From Lentisphaerae bacterium RIFOXYA12_64_32 (GTDB taxonomy: Bacteria > Verrucomicrobiota > Lentisphaeria > Oligosphaerales > YB12-FULL-65-16), in contig MHBL01000374.1 of the NCBI GenBank assembly GCA_001803235.1, positions 1 through 40,220 of the forward strand: DNA of 40,220 nt. Direction: 5' to 3'. The stretch's first letter is position 1. Each line of letters opens with the position of its first letter. The notes below the pieces were generated by a model that did not search any database, was not told where the DNA came from, and was given only the letters and a program-made list of their open reading frames with translations. This document shows, piece by piece, positions 1 to 7,629 of the stretch. Made by a program: the position numbers and the translations under genes.

Positions 1-633
1 CACGAATTACGCGACTGTCGCCCGCTACCCAGGCGGCCAACCGCCCATCGCACTTGCAGAAGCACGGTGCGCCGTGTCCACTGCCCGGCGTGTCCGCAGG
101 GACGTCCGGCGTCTTCTGCCGAGGCAGGCCCTGCGCAGACCCCTCTGACAAGCCCCGACACAAGCCTGCAGTGCCCCGAGCGGGCGTGGAACTCAAGCCG
201 GCGCCGAACCAAGTACCGCGTCAACTCGCAGCAACCTGGCTCGGGCGAACGCGTCCACCCGAAGCGCTACCAGTCGCGCTAGGGCTTCTGGCGGCCCGTC
301 AACACATCCCCGCCCCTAGTGCGCAGCAGATTCGCTACTACGGGTGGGACTCGAACAAGTCGCGCGGCCAGCGCGCCAAGACCGCCGCCGCACCTACCCG
401 GGACCAACATGTGCTGGAACTGCAATACGTGGATACCGACGAGTTTGCCACTCCGCTGGCGCTGCGTTGCTGCCCTTCGGGACAGCCCGTCTCGCGTTGC
501 TCGGCTCTCGCCGCCCTGTGACCCGCCCCGGGCCGCCCAGGACACGGTAGGGGTGTGCCTGCGTCAGCCGTCTCCCGGCCTGTTTCTCGCTTCTCCCGGC
601 GCTCTTCTACCTTGCCGACCCCGCCCGTACCGT
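1..633. other. Gene-poor left edge with transposon debris
   Basis: This stretch has open frames on both strands, but none has a convincing start, ribosome binding site or full-length family match. The only recognisable coding trace is a Y2-transposase scrap near 288-395, listed separately. The rest reads as decayed GC-rich sequence ahead of the palindrome at 634-682. No RNA gene was seen. Confidence 0.5.
288..395 (+). pseudogene. IS91-type (Y2) transposase remnant
   Basis: One frame encodes about 35 residues containing RQHIPAP...IRYYGWDSNKSRGQR. This closely resembles the conserved C-terminal block of IS91-family Y2 transposases, usually TQHIP...VRYYGWYSNKxRGxR. The double tyrosine YY is kept, while the second aromatic is replaced (GWD instead of GWY). 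Upstream residues in the same frame do not resemble the HUH transposase core, and downstream the frame becomes low-complexity and stops. I read it as a decayed fragment of a rolling-circle IS, not an active gene. The match is by eye to a motif I know from the family; a protein search would settle it. Confidence 0.6.
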
Positions 634-682
634 CCTTCCCGCCCGGCCAGGCCCGGCAGCCGGGCCTGGCCGGGCGGGAAGG
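634..682. repeat. Perfect palindrome with 24-bp arms
   Basis: The left arm 634-657 (CCTTCCCGCCCGGCC...) and right arm 659-682 (...GGCCGGGCGGGAAGG) are exact reverse complements around a single A at 658. This would form a very stable hairpin or cruciform. No T-tract follows, so a classical intrinsic terminator is not obvious. It lies about 100 bp upstream of the toxin-antitoxin promoter and just after the transposase remnant. It could be a REP-type hairpin or a transposon end. Confidence 0.85.
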
Positions 683-774
683 CAGGCAATTCCCCCATCC
701 CTTGCGCTCCCACCCCATCCATGACTATCTTCTCCCTCGTGACCTGGGAAAAAGCAATTCCCTATCAGTACCAA

Positions 775-838
775 TAACTGGCACTATAACACAACCAGCG
801 GTATAGTGCATTGTTATGGTATAATAGGACGGAGTAGC
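775..838 (+). promoter_or_regulatory. Promoter/operator of the AbiE-like operon
   Basis: An 8-bp perfect inverted repeat GCACTATA (781-788) / TATAGTGC (802-809) with a 13-bp spacer is followed by a TATAAT box at 820-825. A second nested pair is ATAACA (786-791) / TGTTAT (812-817). The GGACGGAG ribosome binding site at 827-834 precedes the ATG at 839. The area is markedly AT-rich against its surroundings. AbiE-type antitoxins are known to repress their own promoter by binding inverted repeats with a winged helix, so this is a natural operator candidate. The exact -35 and the transcription start cannot be fixed by eye. Confidence 0.6.
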
Positions 839-1843
839 ATGAACTCTCTGGTGTCAGCACTTGAACGCTACCTGCAGGAGGCCGCGGGCTTGGATGCCCG
901 ACTCCAGGCCGCACCGGAGGCGGCCGAGCAGTTGCCGGTGCACGTGGGTACGCGCTATGCCGTCTACCGGACGGTGCTGTTCGAGCGGCCGTACTGGCTG
1001 CTGCTGGCAAACGCCGCGGAGCCCTTCTCGCCGGCGGCGGCGGCACGCGATCAGGCATTAGCGCAGCGGGCTTTCGACGCGGCGGTGGCGCTGGTCTTTC
1101 CCAGGCTGGCCGCTTTCGAGCGTCGACGCCTCATAGAGAAACGGGTCGCTTTCATCGTGCCTGGCCAGCAGGCCTTCCTGCCCATGGCCCTGGTGGACCT
1201 TCGGGAGCACGTGCGCCCGCGCATGTTGGACGTGGCCGGCGAACGGCCTCTCGCCCTTACGGCGGCGGCTCAAGCGCTGTTTCTCCATCTTCTGCAGCAC
1301 CCCGAGATTGATAGCTGGCCGCTGCACCGGTGGGCCGAGCAGCTATGCTGCTCCAACATGACCATCAGCCGCGGCGGCAGGGAACTCGTTGCCGCAGGGC
1401 TCCTGGCCGCCGATGGCAAAGGCCGAACCGTGCACCTGCGCCTGAGCGGTACCCCGCACACCACCTGGAAAAAAGCGCTGCCCCTCCTGCGTTCTCCGGT
1501 GGCGCGCAAGACGCATGTGCTCATCCTCAAGCCGGACGCCGTTCACGCTCAAGATGCCGGGCTGACGGCTTTGGCGCAACTGACAGCCCTGGCGACTGAT
1601 CCCCGACCGGAAATGGCCATGTCGGGAGCGGCGTACCGGGCTGCCGTGGCGGGCGGGGCACTCGCGCCGCAGCCGTTCGCCGATCCCGGCTGTGTCTCCA
1701 TGGAGCAGTGGCTTTACGCCCCCGGCCTGACCGCCGGCGCTCGCGTCGTCGACCGCCTGTCGCTCTTTCTTTCTCTTAAGGACAGCCCGGATGAACGTGT
1801 CCAGGGCGCGCTCAACGAGCTGCTGGAGGGCATGCAATGGTAA
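839..1843 (+). CDS. AbiEi-like winged-helix antitoxin/regulator
   Basis: 334 residues. It is probably the antitoxin and autorepressor of the adjacent nucleotidyltransferase. Residues 140-205 form a winged-helix DNA-binding domain (LTAAAQALFLHLL...SWPLHRWAEQL...SNMTISRGGRELVAAGLL...GRTVHLRL). The N-terminal 130 residues are an unassigned helical/beta domain. The C-terminus carries the block VDRLSLFLSLKDSPDERV (304-321), which I recall from wHTH partners of AbiEii-type toxins. Start ATG 839 was chosen over the in-frame ATG at 806 because 806 lies inside the operator repeat and 839 has GGACGGAG just upstream. It overlaps the next gene by 7 bp, so translation is probably coupled. The central rather than N-terminal position of the winged helix differs from canonical AbiEi. 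Antitoxin role is inferred from context. Confidence 0.7.
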   Translation: MNSLVSALERYLQEAAGLDARLQAAPEAAEQLPVHVGTRYAVYRTVLFERPYWLLLANAAEPFSPAAAARDQALAQRAFDAAVALVFPRLAAFERRRLIEKRVAFIVPGQQAFLPMALVDLREHVRPRMLDVAGERPLALTAAAQALFLHLLQHPEIDSWPLHRWAEQLCCSNMTISRGGRELVAAGLLAADGKGRTVHLRLSGTPHTTWKKALPLLRSPVARKTHVLILKPDAVHAQDAGLTALAQLTALATDPRPEMAMSGAAYRAAVAGGALAPQPFADPGCVSMEQWLYAPGLTAGARVVDRLSLFLSLKDSPDERVQGALNELLEGMQW

Positions 1844-2634
1844 CCGGCCTGGACCGTTTTGTGGCGCATTTCCGGGGTTTCGAGGACGCCTACATCCTGA
1901 TCGGCGGCGCCGCCTGTGACCTCTGGCTGGGCACGCAGGAACTCCCGTTCCGTGCGACCAAGGACCTCGACCTGGTACTGGTGGTGGAAGCGCTGACCCC
2001 GGCTTTCCATCAGCGGTTCTGGGCCTTCATCGCAGACGGGAACTACGCGAGCCTGGAGCAGAGCGCGTCCCGGCCCCAGTTCTACCGCTTCCGGGAACCG
2101 CGCAGCACCGGTTATCCGTTCATGATTGAACTGCTGACACGCAACTTTCTTGAACTGCCGCCCGGCACGCACCTCACGCCGATCCCCGCCGAGGAGGATG
2201 TCTCCAGCCTCTCCGCCATCCTGCTGGAGGAGGACTACTACCGTCATGTGGTTGCCAGCCGCATCACGGTCTCCGGCGTACCCATTGTCCCGGCCCGGTG
2301 CCTGATACCGCTGAAGGCCCGGGCCTGGCTGGACCTGACCGGCAGGCGTCAGCGCGGCGACAGAACGGTCAGGAGCGACGACATCAGGAAGCATCGAAAC
2401 GATGTGTTCCGCCTCCTCCTTGCCCTGGTGCCGACGGAGCGGTTCGTGCTGCCGCCGGCGCTCCAGCACGACCTGCAGCGCTTCCTGGACAGCTTCCCGC
2501 CTGCGGCTGCCGACTGGCCGGCGATCCGGAATGCCGTCGGGCCAGGTCTTCCTGCCTCCGCCACGGCCGTTGCGCGCCTCCGCGCCATCTTCCAGCTCGC
2601 GCCAGCGGGCGGGGAATCATCGACACCGCCCTGA
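1837..2634 (+). CDS. AbiEii/AbiGii-like nucleotidyltransferase toxin
   Basis: 265 residues of the nucleotidyltransferase superfamily. The N-terminal signature is LIGGAACDLWLG (21-32), followed by TKDLDLVLVV (41-50), giving the G-G helix and the metal-binding D43-x-D45 pair. The remainder fits the MNT-like alpha/beta plus helical tail seen in AbiEii/AbiGii toxins, which inactivate tRNA or other targets by nucleotide transfer. The target here cannot be told. GGAGGG at 1825-1830 serves as ribosome binding site and the ATG lies inside the end of the upstream antitoxin gene, a typical bicistronic toxin-antitoxin layout. The next gene starts 160 bp downstream and looks unrelated. The gene looks complete and not decayed. 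It could instead be a housekeeping tRNA-type transferase, but the pairing with a wHTH partner argues for toxin-antitoxin. Confidence 0.75.
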   Translation: MVTGLDRFVAHFRGFEDAYILIGGAACDLWLGTQELPFRATKDLDLVLVVEALTPAFHQRFWAFIADGNYASLEQSASRPQFYRFREPRSTGYPFMIELLTRNFLELPPGTHLTPIPAEEDVSSLSAILLEEDYYRHVVASRITVSGVPIVPARCLIPLKARAWLDLTGRRQRGDRTVRSDDIRKHRNDVFRLLLALVPTERFVLPPALQHDLQRFLDSFPPAAADWPAIRNAVGPGLPASATAVARLRAIFQLAPAGGESSTPP

Positions 2635-2794
2635 CGATGAACGGTCCTGCGGGCGGGATTCGACGGTGTTGCTTTCCGTCAGGAGGCGGTATACTCTGTG
2701 AGTGCTGTATGGACCTGTCCGAGAACCACGCCCGCGGCCTGGAAATATCCGACGGTCAAGGCTCGCGACGAAGACAGAGACAAGGAACATGCGC

Positions 2795-3442
2795 ATGAAA
2801 GCGTTCGCCCTCTTCACGGTCTTTCTTCTGGTCGGGTTCTGCGCGGTGGCAGCGGATGCGCCGGCGGACGGCTCGGCCGTGGCGCTGATCCGGCTCAATG
2901 ACAAGTCCCAGATCGTAGGCCGGATCGTGGGATTGAAAGAGGGCGTTTACGAGATCAAGACGGAGTCTCTCGGTCTGGTGAACGTGCCGGAAGGCAAGGT
3001 GGCCAGCATCGTGTATGAGAGCTCTGCGGTGGTCAGCGAAACTGAACGCGCGGCGCCAGCCCCCGCGGTGGCCGCGGGTGAGGAAGACCCGTGGGACATA
3101 GACGTGGACCAAGTGGGCGCCGGCCTCGGCGGTGCCGGGCTGGATTTTCAATCCCTGCTGAAGTCCATCGCCGGGAATCCGGCGCTGATGTCAAAGGTTG
3201 AGGGACTCAGAAAGGACGCGGCTTTGCAGGCCGTGGTGAACGATCCGGCGATCATGAAAGCGATGCAGTCCGGGGACCTGGCCACGCTGCTCAACAACGA
3301 TAAGATCAAGGCGCTGCTGCAGAACCCCGCGGTCCAGTCCGTGACCCAGGACGTTCTCGAGGGCCAGCCGACTCCGGGCGCGCCCGCCGCCAAGGCTGAA
3401 GAGACCGATGCCGCCGAACCGGCGGCGGCAGACGACAAGTGA
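2795..3442 (+). CDS. Exported protein with SH3-like and STI1-like repeats
   Basis: 215 residues. An N-terminal signal peptide (MKAFALFTVFLLVGFCAVAADA) predicts export. Residues 28-75 (ALIRLNDKSQIVGRIVGLKEG...GLVNVPEGKVASIVYE) look like a small beta-barrel domain, of the same kind as the start of the protein at 31957-34023. Residues 118-186 hold short helical repeats built on NP/DP (GNPALMSKVEGL, NDPAIMKAMQSGDLATLL, QNPAVQSVTQDV), resembling STI1/Hop DP-type repeats. The C-terminus is an acidic Ala/Pro tail. ATG 2795 sits 8 nt after AAGGA (2782-2786); ATG 2789 is possible but too close. Function is unknown; STI1 domains bind hydrophobic peptides in eukaryotic co-chaperones, so a periplasmic chaperone-like role is only a guess. 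Confidence 0.65.
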   Translation: MKAFALFTVFLLVGFCAVAADAPADGSAVALIRLNDKSQIVGRIVGLKEGVYEIKTESLGLVNVPEGKVASIVYESSAVVSETERAAPAPAVAAGEEDPWDIDVDQVGAGLGGAGLDFQSLLKSIAGNPALMSKVEGLRKDAALQAVVNDPAIMKAMQSGDLATLLNNDKIKALLQNPAVQSVTQDVLEGQPTPGAPAAKAEETDAAEPAAADDK

Positions 3443-3711
3443 CCCGGCACGGCCAGAAAAACCGTGCTCACAGAAAGACCCGAGGCACCGAGTCTGTCGA
3501 GGGTTCGCCCGCCGCCGCCTGCGTCGGGCTGAGCGGCTCCGGTGTCTCTGTGCTTGACCCAGTGCGATCACCTCCTCTGGAGGAACCGCGCGCCCGGCAC
3601 AGGGCGCCGGGCCCCCGCCGCGCGTCCCGGGCAGGGTGAATACCGCGGATATGGCCTTCGTCAGACCTGTTACGGACCCGAGAAGGAAACAGGCGGACAC
3701 GGGGGGGGAAC

Positions 3712-5973
3712 ATGAGGCAGCGCAAGATGAAAACGAAACGTGACAGGCTCTCGGTGTTGACTCGCAACGCAGCGTTCATCCTTGTCGGCGGCGTGCTCTC
3801 CACGCAGGCGGGGTGCTATCAGACCGTGTCGCCGCGGCCGGCCAGGACCGTGACGGTCGTCCAGGCGCCATGGCCCGCGGCCACCACGGCGGTCGCCGCG
3901 CCCGTTGCGGCGATCGCGCCACCGGCTGGCCCGCGGCTGGCAACGTTCTACCGCTATGCCGATCAGTACGACGAGTACTTCGTGCGCGGCGACGCCGCAC
4001 TCTCCGGTAGCCCGGTCTTCAGCAACGGCATTCGCCTGGCCGCCTGGGATGCCCAGGCCCCGAACGAAGTGTCGCGTGTCGCGGTGGCGTCCGCGGTGTA
4101 CCTGTTCAGCATCCCGCCAGGCGCCTCAACCCTTCGGCTGGACATCGGCTACCGCAGGGCGGAGATGGCCGGTGATCAGGCGGTGGCGGGACTGGTCTAC
4201 GTCCGGAATCTGGCCGTCGAGGAGCGGTACAGGCCGGATGTCGAGCCGGACGGTGAACCGGGGTTCTACGGCGACAGCTACGTGCTGCTGGGCAACGACA
4301 CGCGGACGGTCTTCGATATCGCGACGGCGGACCGGGTCATCGACGGCGTCCTGGAACTGCACCTGTCGGCTGGCGCCGGACAAGCGTTTGACGTCAACTA
4401 TGTTCAGGTAACAGCGCTGGCCGACCCCGTCGTGGTCGTGCCGCTGGTGACGACACAGGTACTCCCCAGCCCGTGCCTTTACACGTACCGCTACTACTAC
4501 GTCGGGCCGTGGCAGCACTGCTACGCCGACCGGGTCGTGGCGTACACATTCCATGTCGATGACGTGGACCCCTTCTTCTGGGGCGGGTGGGTGACGCACC
4601 GGGCCTTCTTCTTCACGCACCATCCGTGGGTGTACCGCCCAGCCGTCTATGCGCATCCCGGACATTTCCGTCCACGTGACGATCACGGCCGGTTTGCGCA
4701 GGGCACAAGCCACCTCGCGAGTTACCGGCAGGGCTGGTACCAGAGCCATTTCCGCGTCGACGTCGCGCGGATGACGGAACGCGATCTGGACACACGCGTA
4801 CGGACGCACCGGGACGTGCGGCCGGAAAACGATCGCCTGCGCCATGAGCAGGAGCAGCGGCGGATTACCGAGACCGTGCGCGTCTCCCAGGAGCGCCTGC
4901 GCCAAGCGGAAGGCAACCGGTACCAGAACCGCGTGGCCGCCTGGTCCAAGGACCCGCGCCAGGCGCGGCAGGACCTGCGGACATTCGGTGACCGGGACCC
5001 GGACGTGCGCACCGCGCGCGAGTCGTGGCAGACGCAACGGTCGCGCCGCCCCGACGCCGGGACGTCAGGGCCGCGGCCGGACGCGATTCCCGCCAGGCCC
5101 CAAACCGGCGACGCAGTGAGGCCCGCAGATGCCCGCCCGGTGCGCCCGTCCGAGCCGGAAGCAGGGCCCAAACACGAGGCGCAGGACCGCCCGGAACAGG
5201 GCTCGGCCGCCCCGAAGCCACATGACGACCGGCGGCCGTCGCCGCAGCCTGCAGTCCCTGGTTCCGCGGGCAACTCATCCGGTTCCGTCGGCAGCGCACC
5301 TGCCACCGCACCCGTGCCGCCCCCGGCAACTGCGACGGTTGAGCCACGCCCGGGCGCGACACCGAAGACGGACCACCGGCCGCACCGCGAGGAAACGGCG
5401 CCTGCCCGTCCCGCCCCGGCGCCAACGGCGGCGGACGGCAAGCAACGGCCCGGTTCGGAACGCCCAGCGGGGTCGCCCAACCGGGTCCCGGAGCGTGCCA
5501 GGCCAGTGGCCGCGCCATCGCAGCCGGCGCCCGTCGTCCCGGTCCAAATCCCGGCGCCTCCACCACAACCGGCCGGTATCCAGCCGCCGGCGCCCGCCAC
5601 GCCTGCGACGCGCGTCGTGCCGCGACCCAGCGAGCGCCGCAGTCCCGCGCCTGAACGGAATGGCCATGACCGGGTAACCGACAAACCCGCTTCCGCACCC
5701 GTGCCGGTGTCCCGTCCCGCCGAGCGGCAGCCGACAGACGCCGGTGGTGCATCAAGGCGTACTCCAGAGCGGCAGGCACCGACCCCCGCGGCGCCTGCTG
5801 CAAGACCAGCTCCTGCACCAACCCCGGCCGCCGCCGCCCAGCCAGAGGCTGCGCCGGCGGAGGCCACACCGCAGCCCGCCGCAACAGGGACAACGGCGCC
5901 GGACTCTGAGAACGACAAGCGCAACAGGAAAGAGAAAGACGAGAACGACCGGCGGCGTGGCGGGCGTCATTGA
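3712..5973 (+). CDS. Large proline-rich surface lipoprotein candidate
   Basis: 753 residues, no family recognised. A basic N-terminus and hydrophobic stretch (RNAAFILVGGVLSTQAGC) end in a cysteine that may be a lipidation site, though the -3 residue (Q) is not ideal. Residues about 70-245 look like a beta-sandwich (DIGYRRAEM, VLLGNDTRTVFDIATADRVIDGVLELHLSAG). A segment of about 90 residues is rich in Tyr/Trp/His (YYYVGPW, FFWGGW, FFFTHHPWVY). A charged helical segment with many Arg/Glu follows, then about 300 residues of Pro/Ala/Arg-rich low complexity with a KR/E/D-rich end. This looks like a surface-exposed or envelope-spanning protein with a disordered tail. GGGGGGGAAC precedes the ATG. 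The 269-bp gap upstream holds only a small GC hairpin near 3592-3611. The 3' end converges on the URO-D gene 50 bp away. Confidence 0.6.
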   Translation: MRQRKMKTKRDRLSVLTRNAAFILVGGVLSTQAGCYQTVSPRPARTVTVVQAPWPAATTAVAAPVAAIAPPAGPRLATFYRYADQYDEYFVRGDAALSGSPVFSNGIRLAAWDAQAPNEVSRVAVASAVYLFSIPPGASTLRLDIGYRRAEMAGDQAVAGLVYVRNLAVEERYRPDVEPDGEPGFYGDSYVLLGNDTRTVFDIATADRVIDGVLELHLSAGAGQAFDVNYVQVTALADPVVVVPLVTTQVLPSPCLYTYRYYYVGPWQHCYADRVVAYTFHVDDVDPFFWGGWVTHRAFFFTHHPWVYRPAVYAHPGHFRPRDDHGRFAQGTSHLASYRQGWYQSHFRVDVARMTERDLDTRVRTHRDVRPENDRLRHEQEQRRITETVRVSQERLRQAEGNRYQNRVAAWSKDPRQARQDLRTFGDRDPDVRTARESWQTQRSRRPDAGTSGPRPDAIPARPQTGDAVRPADARPVRPSEPEAGPKHEAQDRPEQGSAAPKPHDDRRPSPQPAVPGSAGNSSGSVGSAPATAPVPPPATATVEPRPGATPKTDHRPHREETAPARPAPAPTAADGKQRPGSERPAGSPNRVPERARPVAAPSQPAPVVPVQIPAPPPQPAGIQPPAPATPATRVVPRPSERRSPAPERNGHDRVTDKPASAPVPVSRPAERQPTDAGGASRRTPERQAPTPAAPAARPAPAPTPAAAAQPEAAPAEATPQPAATGTTAPDSENDKRNRKEKDENDRRRGGRH

Positions 5974-6024
5974 CCGTTGCCACTGGCTTGGGCACGGCGC
6001 CAGCGCGGGGGCGCGCCCCGGCGA

Positions 6025-7047
6025 TCACACGGTGCCGGCAACCTTCTGCGGCGCCTCGCAGAAGGCGCGGAAGACATCGTCGGGGGTTTCGCCGGGGACT
6101 TCGCAGCCGGCGCTGAGCATGTAGCGCCGGCCGGCGGCACGGCGCAGGCGGTTCAGGCACAACCGCTCACACGCCTCGGGCGTCGCCTGCAGCACACCCG
6201 CCACCGGATCGATGTTGCCTTTGAAGCAGCGTTGCTGGCCTCCGTAGACGGCACAGGCGCGGTCGAAGTCGACCAGGTGGTCGACGTTGAACAGGTCCGC
6301 GCCGCACGTCACCATGTCCTCAAGCAGGTGCGACGTGTTGCCGCAGATATGCAGCTTGACCAGCCCGCCGGCCTGGTGCACGGCCTCGACCACGCGCCGC
6401 TCGTACGGCAGCGCAAACTCGCGGTACTGGTCCGGCGAGACCAGCGATGCCGCCGCGTCGCCCGCCCCGATCATGGGCGCCCCGGCCGCGAGCTGGACCT
6501 TGGCAAAGTCACTGACGATCTCGGTCAGGAAATCGAGGAGCTTGTGGGCGAGCGCCGGTTCGTCGCACAGCATGACCATGAACTCGGTGACGCCGCACAC
6601 GGAGCACGCTTCCGCGAACGGCATATCCACCCACCCGAGCACGAGGCAGTCGTCGCCGGCAGCCTCCACCATCCCCCGAACGCACCGCGCCCGATCCGCC
6701 ATGCGCGAGCGTGCCGCGGTCGGGTCGGGCCGGCCGAGCTTGCGCAGGTCGGCTTCGGACTGGACCAGCGGCTGGGCGGCGTACGGCGGCTTGTCGTCAG
6801 GAAAGACCATCTCCGCACCGAGGTCCGCAGTGATCCGGAACGCGTCCGAGCAGGCGGTGATGGCGTCGACGGGAAAGCGCTGGCGAACCAGGAGTTGCGC
6901 GTCGGCCATGGCGCGGCCGTTGGTCACGAACTCGCGGTAGGTGATCCCCAGCCGCTGCTGCGCAAAGAACATCAACAGCGGAAACACCGGTGCGCGGTCG
7001 ACCGGTTCCCCGCGAATGGCTGCCAGACATCGTTGCTTGCTGGTCAT
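6025..7047 (-). CDS. URO-D family methyltransferase (MtaA/CmuA-like)
   Basis: 340 residues, normal length for the uroporphyrinogen decarboxylase superfamily. The subgroup is the zinc-dependent methyltransferases (MtaA, MtbA, CmuA) rather than HemE. It has a zinc-ligand set H233-x-C235 in LVKLHICGN and C315 in LSAGCEVPGETP, as expected for methyl-corrinoid:thiol methyltransferases. HemE active-site features at the N-terminus are absent (MTSKQRCLAAIRGEPVDRAPVFPLL is the MtaA-type start). The likely reaction is methyl transfer between a corrinoid protein and a thiol or tetrahydrofolate. No corrinoid protein is in the window. GAAGGTGA lies upstream of the ATG. The ATG overlaps the TGA of the ORF6N pseudogene (ATGA). 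The substrate cannot be predicted. Confidence 0.85.
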   Translation of the reverse strand: MTSKQRCLAAIRGEPVDRAPVFPLLMFFAQQRLGITYREFVTNGRAMADAQLLVRQRFPVDAITACSDAFRITADLGAEMVFPDDKPPYAAQPLVQSEADLRKLGRPDPTAARSRMADRARCVRGMVEAAGDDCLVLGWVDMPFAEACSVCGVTEFMVMLCDEPALAHKLLDFLTEIVSDFAKVQLAAGAPMIGAGDAAASLVSPDQYREFALPYERRVVEAVHQAGGLVKLHICGNTSHLLEDMVTCGADLFNVDHLVDFDRACAVYGGQQRCFKGNIDPVAGVLQATPEACERLCLNRLRRAAGRRYMLSAGCEVPGETPDDVFRAFCEAPQKVAGTV

Positions 7048-7484
7048 GGCGTCACCTTCACGAGGCGCACGAATGCCCGTACCACGAAGACAGCCATCTC
7101 GACGGCGCGCGGACTGTTCAGAATCGAGGCAGCCATAAGAGCGCCGTGTTCGGTGAAGACAAGCGGCCGGTACTTGACATTCCGCCCACGCTTCAAGGTC
7201 GCAGATTGCGATCTTGAACTCCGACGGACGTGTTCATCCTTCGCGGCAAGGCCCGACATCTGGGACGCGACTTGGGCGGCCTCTGTCCATGTGAGCTGGA
7301 ACATGAAGTCCTCGGGGAAGCGCCTCCGATTACGTCGCACCTACTCGTTCAGCCGTCGGGTCTCCACGCCGTAAAGGGTGGCCAGGTCAGCATCGAGCAT
7401 CACCTTCTCGCCGCGGATCAGAAGGATCCGGTTCTCAACCCACGCCGAGGGAGTGATCTCGTAGGCTGGCGCCTTTTCTGACAT
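7044..7484 (-). pseudogene. ORF6N-domain gene with in-frame amber stop
   Basis: Reading from ATG 7484 gives MSEKAPAYEITP...ENRILLIRGEKVMLDADLATLYGVETRRLNE, then TAG at 7341-7343, then VRRNRRRFPEDFMFQLT and onwards to TGA at 7044-7046. Both halves match the ORF6N domain of phage/KilA-N-type DNA-binding proteins, where the residue between NE and VRRN is Gln. A single C-to-T change (CAG to TAG) therefore breaks an otherwise open gene of about 146 codons. AAAGGTCAAGGGAA provides a ribosome binding site before 7484. The gene stops right after the domain (RAFVRLVKVTP), whereas intact members usually go on for several dozen residues, so a 3' truncation at the URO-D gene is also likely. It is transcribed between the giant gene and URO-D. 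Confidence 0.85.
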
Positions 7485-7629
7485 TTCCCTTGACCTTTCT
7501 CGCTGTGTCCCGCACAGAAGCCACTGTCAGCGCGGTGGATGCGGCGGGTTGGGGAACACGAACTCGCGCGCGTTCGAGTAAGCCTTCAAGAAGAGCCTTT
7601 CGTCGCCGGGCCCTTCAGCGGATCCATCG

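Noticed and set aside
4722..6160. Minus-strand frames (400 and 431 codons) opposite the proline-rich protein
   Set aside because: The Gly/Ala/Arg-rich content is the mirror of the Pro/Ala-rich tail on the plus strand; the plus frame has signal, ribosome binding site and domains.
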